Assembly (NCBI GenBank): GCA_017651645.1
Contig: JAGCCO010000098.1
Location: 1 to 5,330, forward strand
DNA from: Bacteroidales bacterium
Lineage (GTDB): Bacteria > Bacteroidota > Bacteroidia > Bacteroidales > F082
DNA length: 5,330 bases
Reading direction: 5' to 3'
Shown here: in pieces, positions 1-5,057 of the stretch
Position numbering within the stretch: position 1 is the first letter of the stretch
Layout: each line of letters begins with the position of its first letter
The notes under the pieces: model-generated
Told to the model about the DNA's origin: nothing
The model's input: only the letters and a program-made list of their open reading frames with translations
Database searches by the model: none
Program-made: the position numbers and the translations under genes

Positions 1-56
1 GTCTGCAAAGTTACGAATAATCCGTCATATATGGTATCGCATAGAATAGGTATTTC
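1..56 (-). repeat. Promoter-region repeat, similar to 2581-2636
   Basis: This is the left-edge copy of the element described at 2581-2636, in the same orientation with respect to its own downstream gene. It is probably cut by the window edge. Mismatches cluster at 31-33 and 44-48. The second cluster falls in the arm of the inverted repeat at 44-68, so the perfect palindrome is particular to this copy; the other copy has only a weak ATGG...CCAT remnant there. Confidence 0.6.
6..13 (-). promoter_or_regulatory. Bacteroidetes-type -7 promoter box, facing left out of the window
   Basis: On the minus strand the sequence reads TAACTTTG, matching the TAnnTTTG -7 consensus of the Bacteroidetes housekeeping sigma factor. 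No good TTTG -33 element is seen about 24-26 bases upstream, so the call rests on the -7 box and on its close similarity to the promoter region at 2581-2636. Transcription would begin at or just beyond position 1, and the gene served lies outside the window. Confidence 0.6.
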
Positions 57-68
57 GCATACCTATTC
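44..68. promoter_or_regulatory. Perfect 10-bp inverted repeat upstream of left-facing promoter
   Basis: GAATAGGTAT at 44-53 is followed by a 5-base spacer and its exact reverse complement ATACCTATTC at 59-68. It lies about 30-60 bases upstream of the -7 box at 6-13, a position suited to an activator or repressor operator. As an RNA it would form a stable stem-loop, but on the minus strand, where the genes are, no U-run follows. On the plus strand a T-run (75-81) begins only some bases after the stem. An operator is the slightly preferred reading; a stem-loop protecting or ending the upstream transcript is the alternative. Confidence 0.5.
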
Positions 69-134
69 CATGTGATTTTTTACTCATTTTGTCCTGTTAT
101 TCAACCTTTGATTCCAATATCGCTCCATCATTCT

Positions 135-165
135 ATGATTCAGATGTGGAATCTCACTGAATCAT
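135..165 (-). terminator. Stem-loop after thioesterase gene, possible transcript end
   Basis: ATGATTCA at 135-142 pairs exactly with TGAATCAT at 158-165. A short GTG/CAC pairing inside the 15-base loop could extend the stem with a bulge. It begins 12 bases past the thioesterase stop codon. There is no U-run on the minus-strand side, so this is not a textbook intrinsic terminator. It may simply be the 3'-end stem-loop of the transcript. Confidence is low on function, high on the pairing. Confidence 0.4.
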
Positions 166-177
166 CGTTTTCAATAG

Positions 178-591
178 TTATTCCAGCCCATCATAGATGC
201 TAATGGCTTGACGCCATTCGTCAGGAATCGGGATGGTCTGCTGATGTTCCAAGTCGTAGAGTACCATAATGGAAAAACATCGGCTTTTTACTTCCTGAGT
301 ATCAACATCAATAACATCCTGCTCCATATGGAAACTCTTGTTGCCGATTTTGACTACTCGTGTACGACCGGCAATATGGTCGTTTGCCTTTATCTGGGCT
401 ACAAACTCGGCATCAATCTTCACTACTACGATAGCCAATCGTTCCCAGTCAACGCCTTTGCATACGGAAGCGATATAGTCCGTCTTTGCTGTGTCGTAGA
501 ACTGAAAATAAACAGTATTGTTCACGTGACCGAACTTATCAACGTCGTTGAAACGTATCTGAAGCGGCAACACATGGTGAAATTGTATCAT
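178..591 (-). CDS. Acyl-CoA thioesterase, hotdog fold (4HBT family)
   Basis: The 137-residue protein is a single hotdog domain, the usual length for the 4-hydroxybenzoyl-CoA thioesterase family (FadM/YbaW/YbgC-like), which hydrolyses acyl-CoA or aryl-CoA thioesters in the cytoplasm. The diagnostic N-terminal motif runs RFNDVDKFGHVNN at residues 13-25. Asp18 is in the place of the catalytic Asp17 of Pseudomonas 4-hydroxybenzoyl-CoA thioesterase, and the GHVNN segment precedes the long hotdog helix (about 26-45). The chosen ATG immediately precedes the first strand and needs no extension. It follows the esterase gene by 24 bp in the same direction, so it is probably the third gene of the ATP-grasp operon. 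The upstream spacer is AT-rich and has no Shine-Dalgarno sequence, as is normal in this phylum. Base composition is clearly lower in GC than in the two genes before it. The substrate cannot be named: a free-standing housekeeping thioesterase (for example in menaquinone synthesis) is as possible as a role tied to the ATP-grasp ligase. Confidence 0.85.
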   Translation of the reverse strand: MIQFHHVLPLQIRFNDVDKFGHVNNTVYFQFYDTAKTDYIASVCKGVDWERLAIVVVKIDAEFVAQIKANDHIAGRTRVVKIGNKSFHMEQDVIDVDTQEVKSRCFSIMVLYDLEHQQTIPIPDEWRQAISIYDGLE

Positions 592-615
592 AGTGGCAAA
601 CTATATAATTAATCC

Positions 616-1371
616 CTAAATCACGTAATCCGTGTCCGGTGCCAGCAGTTTGTCGATGAAATAGACGATTTGCTTGCGCCACCAGGCCCAGTCGTGAGCG
701 GAGTCGAAGCCCCAGTAGTCAATCCAGGTGGGAACGTTTTTCTCCTTCAGCAGGGCATCCATCTGACGGGTGCTGTCGAGGAGTTCGTCTTCCCATGACC
801 CCTGTCCCACACACATAATGATGCGACGGTGGCGATAGATGTCCCAGTAGGGATGGTCAGCGGGCATCTGACGCAGGAAGTCGTAAGGCGAGTTGTCGTA
901 GATGAGCTGGTCGTGATAGTTGGGGAAAAAATAGCCCGCATAGTAGAGACCGCTCAGGGCCAGCAGCGTGTCGAAGAGGTCAGGACGGCGGAAGAAGAAG
1001 TTGCCGGCATGGAAACCACCCATAGAGCAGCCCGTTACGATGAAGGTCTCGTTGCTGAAATGGCGCACCTCGGGTATCAGCTCGTCGACGATGTAGTGGT
1101 ACCAGCGCTCGTGCAGTTCGATGCGACGATGATGGTCGCCGTTGATGTCCGACCACGTCTCGCGGTCGATGCTGTCGGCACAGATCAGGCGTATCTGTCC
1201 GCGGTCTATATAGTTGGAGAGCACGCCTACCATGTCGAAGTCCTGATAGTCGTAGAATCGTCCGTCCTGCGACGGGAAGACGAGCACGGGATGCCCCTTG
1301 TCGCCGTAGGTCTTGTATTCCATGTCACGCCCGAGGGCGGCAGAGTATTTCTTCACGTAATTGATATTCAT
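616..1371 (-). CDS. Alpha/beta-hydrolase esterase (putative esterase, EsteraseD-like family)
   Basis: This 251-residue protein belongs to the alpha/beta-hydrolase family that includes esterase D and the antigen 85 mycolyltransferases. The nucleophile elbow is GCSMGG at residues 114-119, with Ser116 as the nucleophile. The histidine of the triad is probably His226 in SAHDW (224-228), and an acid near Glu194/Asp195 (GSWEDE) is a plausible third member. The oxyanion region is near residues 30-38 (LVFPSQDGR). No signal peptide or membrane segment is visible, so it should act in the cytoplasm. Its ATG overlaps the TGA of the ATP-grasp gene in an ATGA tetranucleotide (1368-1371), so the two are very likely translationally coupled and work on one pathway. 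It may release or transfer an acyl or peptidyl product made by the ligase, which is inference. Family assignment is firm; substrate is unknown. Confidence 0.85.
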   Translation of the reverse strand: MNINYVKKYSAALGRDMEYKTYGDKGHPVLVFPSQDGRFYDYQDFDMVGVLSNYIDRGQIRLICADSIDRETWSDINGDHHRRIELHERWYHYIVDELIPEVRHFSNETFIVTGCSMGGFHAGNFFFRRPDLFDTLLALSGLYYAGYFFPNYHDQLIYDNSPYDFLRQMPADHPYWDIYRHRRIIMCVGQGSWEDELLDSTRQMDALLKEKNVPTWIDYWGFDSAHDWAWWRKQIVYFIDKLLAPDTDYVI

Positions 1372-2561
1372 TTCTTCAAGTGTACAAATTCAACAAATTC
1401 ATTAACTTCCTCCATGCTTTCCAGACGCACCGTGTACATCTGCTGTCCCATGGCGGCTGAGAACAGTTCCGGCATACGTTCGCACATCACCATGCGGTCG
1501 CCGTAGCGTTTCAGCACCTCTTCGTGCGTATATACGTATTTATAGATGTCGCGACGACTGGCAAAGGCGCAGTAGTGCTGCTGGCCGATGGCGGTATGGC
1601 TCTTGCCGAAGGCCACCATGTCGGCCCATATCTTATAGACGTCGGTCGAGTGGGCGTAGTTGATCATGTCGGGCGTATAGCCACCGGCAGGACGCATGTT
1701 CACTTCCAGTGCCACGAAATCTCCCTGCCTGCCCAGACCCTCGCGATCGCTGTCCAAGCGGAAGAACTCCAGATGCACGAAGCGGTTCCAAACGCCGAAG
1801 GCCTTCACCGTGCGACGTCCCAGTTCTCGCAATGGCTCGGGCATTTCCTTATCGACATAATAAGACAGGTCGAGCTTCTTGTTCACAATGTCCATAATCG
1901 AGGGCGGCCAGACGGTCATCGACTCGAAGATTGGTTCACCCTCACGACCGATGACGGCATCGTAGCTGCATATCTCGCCTGTGATGAACTCCTCGATGAC
2001 ATAGTGGCCATAGCCTGCTACGGTGACGAAGAACGCCCGTAGCTGCTCCTCGTTTTCTATCTTGTGTGTACCGCTTGCTCCCACGCCGATGTCGGGTTTC
2101 GCTATGAGGGGGTAGCCCGTCTGGCCGGCAAACCTGACAGCTGCCTCCACCCCCTCATTGGCACGCACCTGGCGGGCTGTAGGCACCTGCCCCTTGGCAT
2201 AGTATTTCTTCATCTCCGACTTCTCCTTGATGGCGCTGATGTGGTCGGTACGGATGCCTGAGGCGACGTTGAAGTCTGTACGGAGTCTGGCGTCCTGCGC
2301 CAGCCAGTATTCGTTGTTCGACTCAATCCAGTCGATGCGCCCGTAGCGGAAGGCCAGATAGGCCACGGCACGATATATCTCCTCGTAGTTCTCCAGTGAA
2401 TCCACGCGGTAGTACTCCGTCAGCGACTCCTTCAACTCTTGCGACAGACTCTCATACGGTGCATCGGCAATGCCCAGCACCGTCATCCCGTTCTGCTTCA
2501 GCCGCTGGCAGAAGTTCCAGTAGGTATGTGGGAAATGTGGCGATATAAATACGAAGTTCAT
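1368..2561 (-). CDS. ATP-grasp domain carboxylate-amine ligase-like protein
   Basis: The 397-residue protein has the order of an ATP-grasp ligase. A Rossmann-like pre-ATP-grasp domain starts at VFISPHFP (4-11) and runs to about residue 105. ATP-grasp follows with Lys155 in AKPD, a glycine-rich loop at GVGASG (159-164) and the adenine-binding acidic pair in VIEEF (188-192). The metal- and substrate-binding EVNMRPAGG lies at 286-294, where Glu286, Asn288 and Arg290 are the usual Mg2+ and carboxylate ligands. Residues from about 325 form a C-terminal lobe. Such enzymes activate a carboxylate as an acyl-phosphate and join it to an amine or thiol. The key residues appear intact, so the protein should be active. 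It is the first gene of its operon, 18 nt or so after a predicted start site, and overlaps the esterase gene by 4 bp. It resembles biotin-carboxylase/PurK-like and amino-acid ligases, but no specific member is recognised. A role in making a small amide or dipeptide is inference. Confidence 0.85.
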   Translation of the reverse strand: MNFVFISPHFPHTYWNFCQRLKQNGMTVLGIADAPYESLSQELKESLTEYYRVDSLENYEEIYRAVAYLAFRYGRIDWIESNNEYWLAQDARLRTDFNVASGIRTDHISAIKEKSEMKKYYAKGQVPTARQVRANEGVEAAVRFAGQTGYPLIAKPDIGVGASGTHKIENEEQLRAFFVTVAGYGHYVIEEFITGEICSYDAVIGREGEPIFESMTVWPPSIMDIVNKKLDLSYYVDKEMPEPLRELGRRTVKAFGVWNRFVHLEFFRLDSDREGLGRQGDFVALEVNMRPAGGYTPDMINYAHSTDVYKIWADMVAFGKSHTAIGQQHYCAFASRRDIYKYVYTHEEVLKRYGDRMVMCERMPELFSAAMGQQMYTVRLESMEEVNEFVEFVHLKK

Positions 2562-2580
2562 AATCTCTGCTTTCTAATTC

Positions 2581-2636
2581 GGCTGCAAAGGTACGAATAA
2601 TTCTTCATATTCAGTATCACATAATGATGGTATTTC
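2581..2636 (-). repeat. Promoter-region repeat, similar to 1-56
   Basis: Aligned without gaps to positions 1-56, this stretch is identical at 43 of 56 bases by eye, including a shared CTGCAAAG and a shared TACGAATAAT. It spans the -7 box and some 40 bases upstream, ending at the pdxT stop codon. The similarity goes well beyond the 8-base promoter consensus. It could be a dispersed promoter-bearing repeat, a duplication, or a common regulatory sequence. Confidence 0.6.
2586..2593 (-). promoter_or_regulatory. Promoter -7 box of the ATP-grasp operon
   Basis: The minus strand reads TACCTTTG, a perfect fit to TAnnTTTG. Transcription should start near 2579, giving an untranslated leader of roughly 18 nt before the ATP-grasp ATG at 2561. 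No convincing TTTG -33 element is present. The leader has purines (AGAAAGCAGAGA) but no real Shine-Dalgarno sequence. This box separates the pdx operon from the ATP-grasp operon. Confidence 0.7.
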
Positions 2637-3181
2637 TATCCCATTGAAAGAAAAAACTGGTGTATTCGCGTGTCATTATCCAGTTCGGGATGAAATGCAG
2701 TGACGAGTTGCCGACCCTGACGGGCTGCAACGATATGGCCATCGACCTCGGCCAGAACTTCACCATCAGGCGACAATACATTGTTGATATATGGTGCACG
2801 AATGAAGGTCATGGGGATGTCGTCGCCAATACCCTTGACGGGGGCAATGGTGTGGAAACTGCCCAACTGACGACCGTAGGCGTTGCGCTGCACATCGATG
2901 TCCATCGTGCCCAGATGTAGGGGCGATAGGAGTATCAAACCAGCACAGGTGCCGAAGACGGGGAGCCCATCGATGATGGCCTGACGGATAGGCTCGAAGA
3001 GACCTAAGTCGCGCAGGAGTTTGCCTTGGGTAGTCGATTCGCCACCAGGGATGATGAGTCCATTTTTCGGCTGATTCCAATCAGCCAACTGGCGCACCTC
3101 AAAGGACTCTACGCCTAAACGGTGGAGCATTTGCTCGTGCTCGGCAAATGCTCCCTGTAATGCTAAAACGGCTATTCTCAT
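2636..3181 (-). CDS. pdxT: PLP synthase glutaminase subunit PdxT
   Basis: PdxT (YaaE/SNO family) hydrolyses glutamine and channels ammonia to PdxS for pyridoxal 5'-phosphate synthesis. It is a class I glutamine amidotransferase and acts in a cytoplasmic 12+12 complex. All the marks are present in the 181 residues: start [20 protein letters not shown] at 46-50, the nucleophile Cys79 in GTCAG, and His164 with Glu166 in FHPEL completing the triad. The length is slightly under the usual 185-200 but no motif is missing. The start ATG follows the pdxS stop by only 2 bases, so the two are co-translated, as expected for subunits of one enzyme. The gene ends within the promoter region of the ATP-grasp operon. 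No strong terminator is seen after it, so some read-through into that operon is possible. Confidence 0.97.
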   Translation of the reverse strand: MRIAVLALQGAFAEHEQMLHRLGVESFEVRQLADWNQPKNGLIIPGGESTTQGKLLRDLGLFEPIRQAIIDGLPVFGTCAGLILLSPLHLGTMDIDVQRNAYGRQLGSFHTIAPVKGIGDDIPMTFIRAPYINNVLSPDGEVLAEVDGHIVAARQGRQLVTAFHPELDNDTRIHQFFLSMG

Positions 3182-3183
3182 TT

Positions 3184-4059
3184 TTACTTGCCGCGTTCGG
3201 CCATCAAAAGTTCAATCTCGTGTTCGTTGATACCCACCATCGCTTCGCCCAGATCCTCGGAGAGCTCAGCCAGGAGTTTGGCATCCTGATAGTTGGTCAC
3301 GGCCTTCACGATGGCGGCAGCACGCTTGCGGGGGTTGCCACTCTTGAAGATGCCGCTGCCCACAAACACGCCCTCGGAACCCAGTTGCATCATCAGCGCA
3401 GCATCGGCAGGCGTAGCCACGCCACCGGCGGCGAAGTTGACCACAGGCAGTTTGCCGTTCTCATGCACGAACTTCACCAATTCGTAAGGCGCCTGCAACT
3501 GTTTGGCAGCCTCGAAGAGCTCGTCCTCGCTCATGCTGACCAGTCGACGAATCTCGCTCTGCATCAGTCGCATGTGACTCACAGCCTGCACCACATCGCC
3601 TGTGCCAGGCTCACCCTTGGTGCGAATCATCGTAGCACCCTCAGCAATACGGCGCAAAGCCTCCCCCAGGTTCTTGGCGCCACACACGAAGGGTACGTCG
3701 AACTTCGTCTTGTCGATATGGTAGATATTGTCGGCGGGAGAGAGCACCTCGCTTTCGTCAATATAGTCGATCTCGATGGCTTGCAATATTTGAGCCTCGG
3801 CGATGTGGCCGATGCGGCATTTTGCCATCACGGGGATGCTCACGGCCTCCTGAATGCCACGAATCATTTTAGGGTCGCTCATACGACTCACACCGCCAGC
3901 CGCACGGATGTCGGCAGGAATACGTTCAAGCGCCATCACGGCACAGGCACCAGCCTCTTCAGCGATGCGGGCCTGTTCAGGAGTTGTTACGTCCATAATC
4001 ACACCACCCTTCAGCATCTGGGCCAAATTGCGGTTTAGTTCTTGTCTGTTGTGTTCCAT
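3184..4059 (-). CDS. pdxS: Pyridoxal 5'-phosphate synthase subunit PdxS
   Basis: PdxS (YaaD/SNZ family) builds PLP directly from ribose 5-phosphate, glyceraldehyde 3-phosphate and the ammonia delivered by PdxT; this is the DXP-independent route. The 291 residues match the family length (about 290-295) and the (beta/alpha)8 barrel is complete. Key residues are Asp23 in MDV, the Schiff-base lysines Lys80 in MAKCRIGH and Lys148 in RTKGEPGTG, and the C-terminal phosphate-binding region [12 protein letters not shown] (about 209-220) and [14 protein letters not shown] (230-243). The start ATG fits the family N terminus and is preceded by a purine-rich GGTAAAAAGAA leader. It lies 21 bp after the kinase-AraC fusion gene and 2 bp before pdxT, so the three probably form one operon. 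There is no sign of damage. Confidence 0.98.
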   Translation of the reverse strand: MEHNRQELNRNLAQMLKGGVIMDVTTPEQARIAEEAGACAVMALERIPADIRAAGGVSRMSDPKMIRGIQEAVSIPVMAKCRIGHIAEAQILQAIEIDYIDESEVLSPADNIYHIDKTKFDVPFVCGAKNLGEALRRIAEGATMIRTKGEPGTGDVVQAVSHMRLMQSEIRRLVSMSEDELFEAAKQLQAPYELVKFVHENGKLPVVNFAAGGVATPADAALMMQLGSEGVFVGSGIFKSGNPRKRAAAIVKAVTNYQDAKLLAELSEDLGEAMVGINEHEIELLMAERGK

Positions 4060-4080
4060 TTCTTTTTACCTTATGACTGT

Positions 4081-4968
4081 TTACTGATTACTGCGGAAGT
4101 CACTCGGCGTGAGTCCCGTAAGTTTCTTGAAATACTTGGTGAAATGCGCCTGACTTGTAAACCCCAACTGATAAGAAATCTCCTGAACCGTGAGCGACGT
4201 GCTGGTTAGAAGGCGTCGGGCCTCACTGATAATCCGATCGTCGATGAATGCCTTAGGAGCCTGACCGCTAACACGCTTTGTGACTTGAGCCAGATAGCTC
4301 GTGCTCACATTCAGACGGTCGGCGTAGAAACTTACCACACTGCTCTCGCGGAAATGCGTTTCTACCATCTGACGGAACTCATCAAAAAGTTCGAAGCCAC
4401 GAGAGCGAAGCCTTTCCGAATGAGCCGTCTGAACATTCAGGAACTGACGGGCCTTGCGCTGGGCATCGTCGGCATTATCACCCTCGTTCAGGTAGTAAGC
4501 CACAGCACTGGCGTAGAGGTTGATGTCACCGTGACTTTTGAAACGATCGGTAAGAACCAGCGTACATACGGGCAATAGCAGTCGGTTGATGGCCTGTTCC
4601 ACATCGTTAGGAATCAGAGGCTCGCCTTGACTCGACTGCGACAGCGGTGCATAGACGATATTGCTTGGACGGTACTTAACCAGTGCATCGACCACTGCCT
4701 TGACGGTCTCAACAGTACGCATTAGGCCAACCTTCACTGTCTCTGGCTGCACATCGTTCATCACAGCTTCCATCTGTCCTGCTACCACTTGTGCAGGCAG
4801 GTCGTGAAACTTCTGTATACCGAGGGTGGTCTGTACGGTGACACTGGTGATGGCAGATACGGCATAGCCACCAAGTGCCGTGATGGTCTTGATGTCGGCC
4901 TGAATACCTGAGCCGCCTGTGGGGTCAGAACCAGTGATGGTCAATATGGGTTTTGTCTGTTGCGTCAT
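4081..4968 (-). CDS. ThiD/PdxK-like pseudokinase fused to AraC-type HTH regulator
   Basis: This 295-residue protein joins two domains. Residues 1 to about 180 are a shortened ribokinase-superfamily domain of the HMP/pyridoxine kinase (ThiD/PdxK) type, with GSDPTGGSGIQAD at 13-25, TVQTTLG at 44-50 and VKVGLM at 78-83. Residues about 190-295 are an AraC-family DNA-binding domain, with a first helix-turn-helix near 210-235 and the second (TVQEISYQLGFTSQAHFTKYFKK) near 260-282. The kinase half looks inactive. The family's DPV motif reads YAPLSQ. About 70 residues are missing between LLLPVCTLVLTD (130-141) and the helix YASAVAYYLNEG (152-163). The usual THGTGC catalytic/anion-hole motif has become SHGDIN (145-150). 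It probably binds a vitamin precursor and controls transcription. Being 21 bp upstream of pdxS, it is most likely a regulator of PLP synthesis. An in-frame ATG at 4989 would add seven residues, but that start lies upstream of the -7 box, so 4968 is preferred. Domain calls are firm; ligand and target are inferred. Confidence 0.85.
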   Translation of the reverse strand: MTQQTKPILTITGSDPTGGSGIQADIKTITALGGYAVSAITSVTVQTTLGIQKFHDLPAQVVAGQMEAVMNDVQPETVKVGLMRTVETVKAVVDALVKYRPSNIVYAPLSQSSQGEPLIPNDVEQAINRLLLPVCTLVLTDRFKSHGDINLYASAVAYYLNEGDNADDAQRKARQFLNVQTAHSERLRSRGFELFDEFRQMVETHFRESSVVSFYADRLNVSTSYLAQVTKRVSGQAPKAFIDDRIISEARRLLTSTSLTVQEISYQLGFTSQAHFTKYFKKLTGLTPSDFRSNQ

Positions 4969-4976
4969 TTCGGCTG

Positions 4977-4984
4977 CAAAGGAA
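4977..4984 (-). promoter_or_regulatory. Promoter -7 box of the regulator-pdxST operon
   Basis: The minus strand reads TTCCTTTG, one mismatch from TAnnTTTG, followed by GCAGCCGAA and then the ATG. A TTTG at 5001-5004 (minus strand) lies 24 bases upstream of the TTTG in the -7 box and is a fair -33 element. The expected start site is near 4970, only a base or two before the preferred ATG at 4968, which would make the mRNA almost leaderless. Confidence 0.55.
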
Positions 4985-5017
4985 CACATTTTTTAGAAAA
5001 CAAAAGAATTTAGCATC

Positions 5018-5051
5018 GATATGGACAAACAAAACCAAGAAATGGACAAAC
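5018..5051 (-). promoter_or_regulatory. 21-bp-spaced direct repeats, candidate AraC-family operator
   Basis: On the minus strand GTTTGTCCATTTC (5051-5039) is repeated as GTTTGTCCATATC (5030-5018), 12 of 13 bases identical, with a start-to-start distance of 21 bp, two helical turns. Direct repeats with this period are the known operator layout of AraC-family regulators. The pair lies just upstream of the -33/-7 elements of the gene that encodes an AraC-type protein, and between the tcdA-like stop and that promoter. Autoregulation of the operon is the natural inference. No third full copy was noticed in the window. Confidence 0.55.
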
Positions 5052-5057
5052 TATCAT

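Larger units (their letters stand above)
1..177. other. Gene-free leftward intergenic region
   Basis: No coding region is supported here. The stretch lies between the stop of the thioesterase gene and an unseen gene beyond the left edge. It contains, in minus-strand order, an imperfect hairpin near the thioesterase stop (135-165), an AT-rich spacer, a perfect 10-bp inverted repeat (44-68), and a TAnnTTTG-type -7 box (6-13) facing left. Its layout is that of a transcript end followed by the promoter of the next transcription unit. Confidence 0.75.

Noticed and set aside
88..94. TTTGTCC on the plus strand, like part of the candidate AraC operator
   Set aside because: It is a single 7-base match in the opposite orientation without a partner 21 bp away, so it is expected by chance.
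208..612. A 134-codon open frame on the plus strand opposite the thioesterase
   Set aside because: The minus-strand frame has a clear hotdog motif; the plus-strand frame has none and no promoter or start context.
829..1506. A 225-codon open frame on the plus strand opposite the esterase and the end of the ATP-grasp gene
   Set aside because: It runs across two well-supported coupled genes, has a repetitive Val/Glu/Arg composition and no recognisable domain.
2595..2612. GAATA...TATTC short inverted repeat after pdxT as a terminator
   Set aside because: The stem is only 5 bp, AT-only apart from one pair, with no U-run, and it overlaps the next promoter region.
3148..4038. A 296-codon open frame on the plus strand opposite pdxS
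   Set aside because: It is antisense to an unmistakable, intact pdxS. Its His/Leu/Val-rich translation resembles no family and is the expected shadow of a GC-biased third codon position.
4060..4080. Possible internal promoter or riboswitch between the regulator gene and pdxS
   Set aside because: The gap is only 21 bases, has no TAnnTTTG box and leaves no room for a structured leader.
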